The notes under the pieces are model-generated. The model made no database searches, was not told where the DNA came from, and saw only the letters and a program-made list of their open reading frames with translations. Source: Propionibacteriaceae bacterium (GTDB lineage Bacteria > Actinomycetota > Actinomycetes > Propionibacteriales > Propionibacteriaceae). From it: a stretch of 6,018 bases of DNA. A program made the position numbers and the translations under genes. The DNA lies in NCBI GenBank assembly GCA_031265725.1, contig JAISCH010000005.1:1-6018 (forward strand). The letters run 5' to 3'. The stretch's first letter is position 1. Each line of letters opens with the position of its first letter. This document shows, piece after piece, positions 1-6,018 of the stretch.

Positions 1-1102
1 TGACCGACACCGAGTCACCGGCCCACTTGTGGGCGAATTCATGCACCAGGATGGCGTCGTACATATGCCCTGGGGAGGAGTAGAAAGGCCGACCGAGGAT
101 TTCCAGCGCCCAGCCAGCGCCCACGTATTTCTGGATGTATCCGGCCCAAGTCGGCTGGTACTCACCGAAACGGACGCTGCCCCACTGGAGGATTTCTTTG
201 ATCACGGCGATACGACCGGACGCGCCGCCGGTCAGCGACGCCTCGTCCTGCGGGTCGCCGTACGCGCGGATGCCGATGGTCTTGGTCCGCTGAGTGCCGT
301 CGACGCCAGTCCAATTGACGCTGGCGCTGGCGACATGCTCGTTGAATTCACCGATGGCGGCCACTGCCAGGAAACTCGGCGTGAGCATGCTCTCGGTCCA
401 CACCCACTTGGTCGCGGTGCTCCCAACCGCTGTCTTGGACGACAACTCACCGATGCCGACGCCCTTGAAACTATTGGGCACGGTCAGCCGGGTCGTGTAA
501 GCGGCCTTGTCCAGCGGGGTGTTGTTGTGTGGGAACCAGGTGATGTTGCCGTTCGGCTGGCCGATGCCGACCGCGCCGCCGTCAGCCGGGCTGCCATCGT
601 AGGGCAAAACTGGCATCCAGCCCTCGTCCATGGTGAATCCGGCGACGAAGCGATACTTCTCCGGCCTGCCGGAGTAGTTGACCGCCACGGTGAAACTGTT
701 CGAGACGGTCGCAGCCGGTGTTATGACCAGCTTGTGCCGGTCGGCGTTATTGTCATTCACGCACTGGAAGCTGGCGGGAGCATTGTTCACGGTGACTGCG
801 CTGACAATGAGTCCAGCCGTCGCCGAACCGTTCCGGCAGATGAAGTCCAAGTCGAAAGATGCCAACTGCCCGGTGGCCACCGCGTCGATAGTGGTAATCG
901 CCGCGATCTCCAAGCAGGAAGGATTGTTCGGGGTGAAGACGCAGCTCAAATCGATGTCATAACGCTGGACGTCGTAGGCTCCGCTGCCTTGGTTGGGGAG
1001 CAGCGAGTCGACGGCATAAGGCACGGCCGCCGCCGGTGTCGGGCTCAAAGTCGTCGCTAACAGAGTCATGGCAAGCACGCCTGCCAGTCCGCGAAACTTC
1101 AT
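1..1102 (-). CDS. Secreted M1-family zinc metallopeptidase (aminopeptidase N-like), N-terminal part
   Basis: The reverse strand encodes 367 uninterrupted codons from ATG at 1100-1102 and runs off the window edge. The start follows AGGAG (1108-1112) with five bases between. Residues 1-26 (MKFRGLAGVLAMTLLATTLS, then PTPAAA) are a Sec signal peptide with a likely cut after Ala26, so the mature enzyme should be exported. Residues about 43-225 resemble the beta-rich N-terminal domain of M1 peptidases (YDVQRYDIDL, ASFDLDF). The catalytic domain shows GWALE at 330-334, in the place of the exopeptidase GAMEN motif, and HEFAHKWAGDSVS from His354. His354 and His358 are zinc ligands and Glu355 is the catalytic base. 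The third ligand, a downstream Glu, lies outside the window. Four cysteines (54, 63, 89, 114) suit disulfides in an exported protein. By family it should cleave N-terminal residues from peptides outside the membrane. The substrate is unknown. It lies 144 bases downstream of typA on the same strand. Confidence 0.9.
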   Translation of the reverse strand, partial: MKFRGLAGVLAMTLLATTLSPTPAAAVPYAVDSLLPNQGSGAYDVQRYDIDLSCVFTPNNPSCLEIAAITTIDAVATGQLASFDLDFICRNGSATAGLIVSAVTVNNAPASFQCVNDNNADRHKLVITPAATVSNSFTVAVNYSGRPEKYRFVAGFTMDEGWMPVLPYDGSPADGGAVGIGQPNGNITWFPHNNTPLDKAAYTTRLTVPNSFKGVGIGELSSKTAVGSTATKWVWTESMLTPSFLAVAAIGEFNEHVASASVNWTGVDGTQRTKTIGIRAYGDPQDEASLTGGASGRIAVIKEILQWGSVRFGEYQPTWAGYIQKYVGAGWALEILGRPFYSSPGHMYDAILVHEFAHKWAGDSVSV

Positions 1103-1246
1103 GGGGACTCCTAAGAAGTGCATACAAAGGAAACCCTACTCAGCTATTGCCCCGCCAGCACCGTTTCTTAGCTATATCCCATGTTCACATTTGCTGTCTC
1201 GCTGCCAGCAGGCGTCCCGAAGACGGTTAGTTGGACAGTATGGGGG
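1103..1246 (-). other. Gap between typA and the M1 peptidase gene
   Basis: These 144 bases separate two genes read on the minus strand. I found no stem followed by a T-run that would serve as an intrinsic terminator for typA. The best inverted repeats, read on the minus strand, are CGTC-TTCGG-GACG (1213-1225) and TGCTG-nine bases-CAGCA (about 1192-1210). Both are short and lack a T-tract. Either typA ends by another mechanism or some transcripts read into the peptidase gene. A weak promoter candidate is listed separately. Confidence 0.5.
1171..1200 (-). promoter_or_regulatory. Weak candidate promoter for the M1 peptidase gene
   Basis: On the minus strand, GAGACA (1195-1200) stands 18 bases before TATAGC (1171-1176). 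Each matches the sigma-70-type consensus at four of six positions. A transcript would start near 1164 and leave a leader of about 60 bases before the ATG. This is a consensus match by eye only, and such matches occur by chance. Confidence 0.2.
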
Positions 1247-3109
1247 TCAGCCGCGCTTGGCACGGGAACGGACTTTGGCCCGCTGGTCGGCGCCCAGCAC
1301 GGTTTTGCGGATACGGACGGCGGCGGGCGTCACTTCCAGACACTCGTCCTCTCGGCAGAATTCCAGGGATTGCTCCAGGCTCAGCAGACGGGGCGGGATC
1401 AGCCGCTCCAACTCGTCGCCAGTGGAGGAACGCACATTGGTCAGCTTCTTCTCTTTGGTGGGGTTGACATCCATGTCCTCCGCGCGAGGGTTCTCTCCGA
1501 CAACCATGCCCTCGTACACTTCGTCACCGGGGGCCACAAAGAGCACCCCGCGCTCTTGCAGATTGAACAGTGCGTACGAGGTCACGCTGCCCATCCGGTC
1601 AGCCACCAGCGATCCGGTGGAGCGGGTACGAATCTCGCCCGCCCAAGGCTCGTAGCCCTCGAAAACGTGGTGCATGATCCCGGTGCCCCGGGTCTCGGTG
1701 AGGAATTCGGTACGGAAACCGATCAGCCCACGGGCCGGGATGACGTATTCCACTCGCACCCAGCCGGTGCCGTGGTTGACCATCTGCTCCATGCGCGCCC
1801 GCCTGGTCCCCATCAGCGCGGTGACGGTGCCGACGTGCTCCTCAGGAATGTCCACGGTCAGCCGCTCCACTGGCTCGTGGAGCACATTATTGATCCGACG
1901 GGTGAGCACCTGCGGTTTGCCGACGGTCAATTCAAAGCCTTCACGGCGCATCATCTCCACCAGCACCGCCAACTGCAATTCGCCCCGGCCCTGCACCTCC
2001 CAAGTGTCCGGACGATCAGTGCCCCCCACCCGGATCGAGACATTGCCGACCAATTCGGTGTCGAGCCGTCCCTTGACCAGGCGGGCGGTGAGCAGTTTGC
2101 CGGATTTGCCGGAAAGCGGAGAGGTATTGATGCCGATCGTCATCGAGATGGACGGCTCATCGACCGTGATTAGTGGGAGCGGACGCGGGTCGCTGGGATC
2201 GGCCAGCGTCTCCCCGATGGTTATCTCCGCGATACCGGCGATAGCCACGATGTCGCCCGGCCCGGCCGAATCGGCGGGAGCTCGGTCCAGCGCCTTGGTG
2301 ATCAGCAATTCCGACAGCCGGACATTCGAGACGGTGCCATCGGCGCGGCACCAGGCCACGGTCTGCCCCCGGTTTATGGTGCCCTCGACGATACGGCAGA
2401 GGGCGAGCCGACCGAGGTACGGCGAGGCGTCCAGGTTGGTCACATGCGCTTGGAGCGGTGCGCCCTCAGTGTAGGTGGGGGCGGGGATGGTCTCCCGGAT
2501 AAGTTGGAACAACGGTTCCAGGTTGGGCGAGTCGGGCATCGAGGCGTCGGCGGGCTGGGTGCGTGACGCGCGTCCGGCCTTAGCCGCGCAGTAGATGACT
2601 GGGAAATCGAGCACGCTGGCTTGATCCTCGTCAATCAGGTCGATGAAGAGCGCGTAAACCTCGTCCAGCACCGCTGAAATACGGGCGTCGGAACGGTCCA
2701 CCTTATTAATAACGACGATGATCGGCAGTTTCTTGGCCAAGGCCTTGCGCAGCACGAACCGGGTCTGCGGCAACGGCCCTTCCGAGGCGTCGACCAGCAG
2801 CAGCACTCCGTCCACCATCTCCAGACCGCGCTCGACCTCGCCGCCGAAATCGGCGTGGCCAGGGGTGTCGACAATATTTATGGTGACGGTCTGCCCGTCC
2901 GGATAGGTGTGATCCACGGCAGTGTTCTTGGCCAGGATGGTGATGCCCTTCTCCCGTTCCAGGTCCATCGAGTCCAATACTCTGGTGTCGACGTCCTGAT
3001 TTTCCCGGAATGCCCCCGATTGCCACAGCATCGCGTCGACCAGTGTGGTCTTGCCGTGGTCCACGTGGGCGATGATCGCCACATTCCTCAAATCGGTGCG
3101 AGTTGCCAT
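1247..3109 (-). CDS. typA: Ribosome-associated translational GTPase TypA/BipA
   Basis: Complete 620-residue protein, within the usual length for the family. TypA binds the 70S ribosome in the cytoplasm in its GTP form and affects ribosome assembly and translation under cold or other stress. All GTPase motifs are visible: P-loop AHVDHGKT at 14-21, switch I REKGITI at 52-58, [14 protein letters not shown] from 81, and NKVD at 135-138. These are followed by the beta-barrel domain II (about 215-305), the EF-G-like domains III and V, and the C-terminal domain specific to BipA ([14 protein letters not shown] region, about 540 onward). The block [20 protein letters not shown] is typical of TypA and separates it from EF-G and LepA, which have other domain orders. 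The tail is basic (KVRSRAKRG). The start [20 protein letters not shown] fits the N-terminus expected for the family and has an AAGGAG just upstream. It is read away from the transcarboxylase operon. No defect is visible. Confidence 0.97.
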   Translation of the reverse strand: MATRTDLRNVAIIAHVDHGKTTLVDAMLWQSGAFRENQDVDTRVLDSMDLEREKGITILAKNTAVDHTYPDGQTVTINIVDTPGHADFGGEVERGLEMVDGVLLLVDASEGPLPQTRFVLRKALAKKLPIIVVINKVDRSDARISAVLDEVYALFIDLIDEDQASVLDFPVIYCAAKAGRASRTQPADASMPDSPNLEPLFQLIRETIPAPTYTEGAPLQAHVTNLDASPYLGRLALCRIVEGTINRGQTVAWCRADGTVSNVRLSELLITKALDRAPADSAGPGDIVAIAGIAEITIGETLADPSDPRPLPLITVDEPSISMTIGINTSPLSGKSGKLLTARLVKGRLDTELVGNVSIRVGGTDRPDTWEVQGRGELQLAVLVEMMRREGFELTVGKPQVLTRRINNVLHEPVERLTVDIPEEHVGTVTALMGTRRARMEQMVNHGTGWVRVEYVIPARGLIGFRTEFLTETRGTGIMHHVFEGYEPWAGEIRTRSTGSLVADRMGSVTSYALFNLQERGVLFVAPGDEVYEGMVVGENPRAEDMDVNPTKEKKLTNVRSSTGDELERLIPPRLLSLEQSLEFCREDECLEVTPAAVRIRKTVLGADQRAKVRSRAKRG

Positions 3110-3112
3110 GAT

Positions 3113-3118
3113 CTCCTT
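3113..3118 (-). promoter_or_regulatory. typA ribosome binding site, close to the start
   Basis: The minus strand reads AAGGAG, then ATC, then ATG. The Shine-Dalgarno match is strong, but only three bases separate it from the start codon, shorter than the usual five to nine. No other in-frame ATG lies nearby that fits the family N-terminus better, so the ATG at 3107-3109 is kept. Confidence 0.7.
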
Positions 3119-3263
3119 AAGCGCTCAGACGATCAAGTCTACTTGCAGCCGGGTGTGATTGCCTTAATAGCCCCCGCTGGCGAACTCTTCGGCCGGACGC
3201 AGCCCAACTGAGCCGATATTTTGGCAGCGGCGCAACGTCCGTTAATTCTTCCCTAGCAGAAAA

Positions 3264-3293
3264 TTGTTCTTAGTGGTGTGGCTGACCGATAAA
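3264..3293 (+). promoter_or_regulatory. Weak candidate promoter for the transcarboxylase operon
   Basis: TTGTTC (3264-3269) stands 18 bases before GATAAA (3288-3293), matching the sigma-70-type consensus at three and four of six positions. A start near 3300 would give a leader of about 100 bases that includes the T-run and the short ORF. The match is poor, and a strongly expressed fermentation operon may use another element in this spacer. Confidence 0.18.
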
Positions 3294-3384
3294 CGAAAAG
3301 TCCAGCCAAGATGTCCACTATTTGGATATCGTTCTTGCACTGCGTCCCGAAACTGTGGATCGTGGAGATTTTTTTGGTCCGACC

Positions 3385-3405
3385 ATGAAAGACTTAGCGT
3401 TATGA
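3385..3405 (+). CDS. Possible six-codon leader ORF overlapping the 5S start
   Basis: ATG at 3385 opens a frame reading MKDLAL and stops at TGA 3403-3405, overlapping the 5S start codon in an ATGA arrangement. It is out of frame with 5S by 17 bases. The nearest GGAG (3364-3367) is 17 bases upstream, too far for good initiation, so translation is doubtful. If used, it could help ribosomes re-start at the poorly marked 5S ATG. It may equally be chance. Confidence 0.2.
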   Translation: MKDLAL

Positions 3406-4904
3406 GTCAGCGTAAAATTGGAGTGACGGAGCTTGTCCTACGCGACGGCCACCAAAGCCTGCTAGCCACCCGGATGGCACTTGAAGACATGGTCGATGCC
3501 TGTGAAGCCATCGACAAGGCAGGTTATTGGAGCGTCGAGTGTTGGGGCGGAGCCACCTACGACTCTTGTATCAGATTCCTCAACGAGGATCCTTGGGTGC
3601 GGTTGCGCACCTTCCGCGAATTAATGCCGAACACCAAGCTGCAGATGTTGCTGCGTGGGCAGAACCTGCTCGGTTACCGCCACTACGAAGATGAAGTGGT
3701 TGACCGGTTCGTGCTGAAATCAGCCGAGAACGGCATGGACGTTTTCCGGGTGTTCGACGCTCTGAACGATCCGCGCAACCTGGAGCGGGCGATGAAGTCC
3801 GTACAGGTGGCCAAGGGGATCAATCCCAATGTCCACGCCCAGGGCACGATCTGCTACACCATCTCCCCGGTGCATACCGTGGAAGGCTATGTAAAGACGG
3901 CTGGTCGGCTGCTGGAGATGGGCGCCGAGTCGATCTGCCTCAAAGATATGGCTGCCCTGCTTCAGCCGCAGCCCGCGTACGACATCATCCGGGGCATCAA
4001 AGAGGCTTACGGAGAGTCCACGATGGTGCAGGTGCACTGCCATTCCACCTCGGGGGTGACCCTGGTCGCGCTGCAGAAGGCGATTGAGGCCGGAGCCGAT
4101 GTGGTCGACACCTCGATCTCATCGATGTCCCTCGGCCCAGGCCACAACCCGACCGAGTCGCTGGTCGCCATGCTGGAAGGCACGCCGTACACCACCGATC
4201 TGGACTACGACACGTTGCTGCAGATCCGCGATCACTTCGCCAAGATTCGTCCCAAGTATGCGGCTTTCGAGTCCACTGTGCTGGTCGACACCGACATTCT
4301 CAAGTCGCAGATTCCGGGCGGCATGCTGTCCAACCTGGAGAGCCAGCTCAAGGCGCAGGGCGCGGGCGACAAGCTGCGCGAGGTGATGGAGATGATTCCG
4401 TTGGTGAAGGCCGACGCCGGTCATCCGCCACTAGTCACTCCGACATCTCAGATCGTTGGCACCCAGGCCGTGTTCAACGTGCTGATGGGCCCATACAAGC
4501 GGATGACGGGCGAGTTCGCCGATCTGATGCTGGGCTACTACGGCGAGTCGCTGGGCGAGCGCAATCCAGACGTGATCAAGATTGCTGAACAGCAGGCTGG
4601 CAAGCCGGTCATCACCGACCGTCCGGCCAACCATTTGGAGCCGGAGTGGGATTCCCTGGTCGCTGAGGCCGCGAAGCTGGAGGGCTACAACGGCGCTGAG
4701 GAGGACGTGCTCACCTACGCCATGTTCCCGAATGTGGCGCCGACCTTCTTCGCCGCTCGCGCGGAAGGCCCGAAGTCCGTGGCCAAGACCGAGGCCCAGT
4801 TGAAAGCGGAGGCCGAGAATCAGGGCAAGGGCCTGACTGGTCCGGTCAGCTACAAGATTTCCCTTGGTGGACGCCAGCACAGCGTCAAAGTAGAGCCGGC
4901 GTGA
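3402..4904 (+). CDS. Methylmalonyl-CoA carboxytransferase (transcarboxylase) 5S subunit
   Basis: Complete 500-residue protein; the P. freudenreichii subunit is about 505. It transfers the carboxyl group from carboxybiotin on the 1.3S carrier to pyruvate, forming oxaloacetate, in the cytoplasmic transcarboxylase complex (EC 2.1.3.1). Residues about 8-280 are the HMGL-like TIM barrel. Residues about 300-470 are the conserved PYC/OADA carboxylase domain. Counting places the metal and carboxyl-carrying residues at Asp15 (ELVLRDGHQS), Lys181 (CLKDMAAL, the carbamylated lysine of the family), His212 and His214 (VHCHST). It lacks the biotinyl domain that ends oxaloacetate decarboxylase alpha chains, which favours 5S. 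ATG 3402 was chosen because homology begins there. A longer frame from TTG 3264 adds 46 residues unlike the family. The ribosome site is weak (GAAAG, 3387-3391). The 12S gene follows after 11 bases, so the two are surely co-transcribed. Confidence 0.95.
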   Translation: MSQRKIGVTELVLRDGHQSLLATRMALEDMVDACEAIDKAGYWSVECWGGATYDSCIRFLNEDPWVRLRTFRELMPNTKLQMLLRGQNLLGYRHYEDEVVDRFVLKSAENGMDVFRVFDALNDPRNLERAMKSVQVAKGINPNVHAQGTICYTISPVHTVEGYVKTAGRLLEMGAESICLKDMAALLQPQPAYDIIRGIKEAYGESTMVQVHCHSTSGVTLVALQKAIEAGADVVDTSISSMSLGPGHNPTESLVAMLEGTPYTTDLDYDTLLQIRDHFAKIRPKYAAFESTVLVDTDILKSQIPGGMLSNLESQLKAQGAGDKLREVMEMIPLVKADAGHPPLVTPTSQIVGTQAVFNVLMGPYKRMTGEFADLMLGYYGESLGERNPDVIKIAEQQAGKPVITDRPANHLEPEWDSLVAEAAKLEGYNGAEEDVLTYAMFPNVAPTFFAARAEGPKSVAKTEAQLKAEAENQGKGLTGPVSYKISLGGRQHSVKVEPA

Positions 4905-4906
4905 GG
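4903..4906 (+). promoter_or_regulatory. 12S ribosome binding site overlapping the 5S stop codon
   Basis: GAGG begins inside the TGA stop of 5S (4902-4904) and lies nine bases before the 12S ATG at 4916. Ribosomes finishing 5S therefore sit on the 12S initiation region, which favours translational coupling and matched output of the two subunits. The ATG at 4937 (Met8 of 12S) has no comparable site before it, supporting the 4916 start. Confidence 0.6.
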
Positions 4907-4915
4907 TAGAAACCA

Positions 4916-6018
4916 ATGGCAGCAAAACCAGTACCTATGGCTGATCGCGTCGAGAGCCTTTTGGAGGCTAGGACGCGCAATCAGGCCGGTGGTGGGCAAA
5001 GCCGCGTCGAGAAGCAGCATTCTCAGGGCAAGTTGACTGCGCGTGAGCGTATCGACTCGCTGTTGGACGAGGGCAGCTTCAACGAGGTCGGCTTGTTCCG
5101 CAAGAACCGCACCACCACCTTCGGCATGGACAAAGCCGATATGCCCGCCGAGGGCGTGGTGACCGGCTCCGGGACGGTCTTGGGCCGTCCGATCCATGTG
5201 GCCAGCCAGGACTTCACCGTCATGGGCGGCTCTGCGGGTGAGAGCCATAACAAGAAGGTAGTCGAGCAGATGTTCTCAGCCGTGCAGGCCGGGACACCGT
5301 TCGTCATCTTCAACGATTCCGGGGGCGCGCGCATCCAGGAGGGCATCGACTCGCTATCCGGCTATGGCCAGGTGTTCTACGCGAATGTGGCATCTTCCGG
5401 GGTGATCCCGCAGGTCTGCATCATCGCTGGCCCCTGCGCCGGTGGCGCGGTCTACTCGCCCGCACTGGCCGACTATGTGATCCAAACCCGCAAAGCGCAG
5501 ATGTTCATCACCGGGCCGAATGTGATCAAGCAGGTCACTGGCGAGGAGATTTCCGCTGACGCCCTGGGCGGGGCCGACGCGCATCAGGCGGTCTCCGGCG
5601 TGAATCACTTCGTGGCCAATGACGACGAGGAAGCGGCGCTGATCTGCAAGAAGTTGCTCAGCTTCCTGCCGCAGAACTGCGACGAGGAGCCGCCGATAGT
5701 CGACCTCGATCCAGACATGTCCTACGACAGCGAGCTGGGCACGATCGTTCCGGTAGCCGACAAGCAGGGTTACGATGTGCGCGATGTGATTAAGCGGGTG
5801 GTGGACTGCGAGGACTTCCTCGAAGTCCAGGCCGGTTACGCCAAGAACATCGTCGTCGGCTATGCGCGGATCAATGGTCGCAGCGTGGGTATCGTCGCCA
5901 ACCAGCCCTCACAGCTTGCTGGCGTGCTCGACATCAACGCCTCCGACAAGGGGTCGCGCTTCGTCAACACCTGTGACGCGTTCAACATTCCGATCGTGAC
6001 CTTCGTGGACGTGCCGGG
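4916..6018 (+). CDS. mmdA: Methylmalonyl-CoA carboxytransferase (transcarboxylase) 12S subunit, N-terminal part
   Basis: An open frame of 367 codons runs off the window end; the family is about 520 residues, so roughly 70% is present. This subunit forms the hexameric core of transcarboxylase and moves the carboxyl group from (S)-methylmalonyl-CoA to biotin on the 1.3S carrier, releasing propionyl-CoA. It belongs to the crotonase-fold acyl-CoA carboxyltransferase family (MmdA/PccB/AccD). The first carboxyltransferase domain spans about residues 15-260. It carries RVEKQHSQGKLTARER (30-45), SQDFTVMGGSAGE (97-109), DSGGARIQEGIDSLSGYG (134-151) and AGPCAGGAVYSPAL (171-184). The Gly-rich turn near 176-177 supplies the oxyanion hole for the acyl-CoA. 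The second domain starts near YDVRDVI and runs through NQPSQLAGVLDINASDK to FVDVPG. PccB or methylmalonyl-CoA decarboxylase alpha would look alike, but pairing with 5S decides for transcarboxylase. The symbol follows the MmdA family name. Confidence 0.93.
   Translation, partial: MAAKPVPMADRVESLLEARTRNQAGGGQSRVEKQHSQGKLTARERIDSLLDEGSFNEVGLFRKNRTTTFGMDKADMPAEGVVTGSGTVLGRPIHVASQDFTVMGGSAGESHNKKVVEQMFSAVQAGTPFVIFNDSGGARIQEGIDSLSGYGQVFYANVASSGVIPQVCIIAGPCAGGAVYSPALADYVIQTRKAQMFITGPNVIKQVTGEEISADALGGADAHQAVSGVNHFVANDDEEAALICKKLLSFLPQNCDEEPPIVDLDPDMSYDSELGTIVPVADKQGYDVRDVIKRVVDCEDFLEVQAGYAKNIVVGYARINGRSVGIVANQPSQLAGVLDINASDKGSRFVNTCDAFNIPIVTFVDVP

Larger units (their letters stand above)
3110..3401. 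other. Divergent spacer between typA and the 5S gene
   Basis: These 292 bases must carry the promoters for typA (leftward) and the transcarboxylase operon (rightward). The half nearer 5S is visibly richer in A and T than the genes. On the minus strand TATTAA (3164-3169) is a possible typA -10 box, but no -35 match sits at proper distance. On the plus strand the best pair is listed separately. A run of seven T at 3369-3375 and a six-codon ORF at 3385-3405 lie just before the 5S start. No RNA gene, riboswitch or coding region beyond the short ORF could be supported. Confidence 0.5.

Noticed and set aside
29..1060. Long open frame of 343 codons on the plus strand
   Set aside because: It lies fully antisense to the M1 peptidase, whose signal peptide and zinc motif fix the coding strand. 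Its translation is rich in Arg, Gly, Asp and Val with no domain pattern, as expected for a shadow in GC-rich DNA.
1213..1225. Hairpin with a TTCGG loop after typA
   Set aside because: The stem has four pairs and no T-tract follows, so it does not qualify as a terminator.
1181..2173. Open frame of 330 codons opposite typA
   Set aside because: TypA motifs are intact over the whole opposite strand, and this frame is His- and Gly-rich with no recognisable fold. The same applies to the other frames opposite typA and 5S.
3127..3140. Inverted repeat AGAC-GATCAA-GTCT upstream of typA
   Set aside because: Only four base pairs per arm with no extension; expected by chance and not tied to a known operator.
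3341..3375. Possible attenuator or terminator before the T-run in the 5S leader
   Set aside because: The only stem I can draw (TCC and GA paired with TC and GGA, with bulges) is too weak to act as an intrinsic terminator.
3264..3401. 46-residue N-terminal extension of 5S from a TTG codon
   Set aside because: The extension has no likeness to the family, has several Cys and Trp in an unordered pattern, and precedes the ATG where the conserved N-terminus begins.
1..6018. Search for a previously undescribed system, mobile element, CRISPR array or defence locus
   Set aside because: All substantial sequence is explained by four recognised genes and short spacers. No direct repeat arrays, transposase motifs, attachment sites or unknown gene clusters were seen.

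Overview
The window is ordinary chromosomal core sequence from a GC-rich actinobacterium, very probably a member of the Propionibacteriaceae (the Propionibacterium/Cutibacterium group). The strongest pointer is a pair of genes for the 5S and 12S subunits of methylmalonyl-CoA carboxytransferase (transcarboxylase), the signature enzyme of propionic acid fermentation. Both closely resemble the Propionibacterium freudenreichii subunits as I remember them. I cannot resolve genus or species by eye.

Layout. Positions 1-1102 (minus strand) hold the N-terminal two thirds or so of a secreted M1-family zinc metallopeptidase, cut by the window edge just after its HExxH motif. Positions 1103-1246 are a short gap with no clear terminator and one weak candidate promoter. 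Positions 1247-3109 (minus) are a complete typA/bipA ribosome-associated GTPase gene. Positions 3110-3401 are a 292-base divergent spacer, relatively AT-rich in its 5S-proximal half. Positions 3402-4904 (plus) are the complete transcarboxylase 5S subunit. After an 11-base gap, positions 4916-6018 (plus) are the first part, about 70%, of the 12S subunit, cut by the window end.

How the genes work together. The 5S and 12S genes form an operon. The 12S subunit takes the carboxyl group from (S)-methylmalonyl-CoA onto biotin, and 5S passes it from carboxybiotin to pyruvate, giving propionyl-CoA and oxaloacetate without free CO2 or ATP cost. The biotin-carrying 1.3S subunit is not in the window and is expected downstream. 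TypA and the peptidase have no evident functional link to transcarboxylase. They share the opposite strand and are divergently transcribed from it.

I see no mobile element, CRISPR array, tRNA, rRNA or convincing undescribed system. The points worth a second look are small: a non-canonical exopeptidase motif and paired cysteines in the peptidase, a five-residue insertion and a carrier-like C-terminal strand pair in 5S, and a six-codon ORF that overlaps the 5S start codon.
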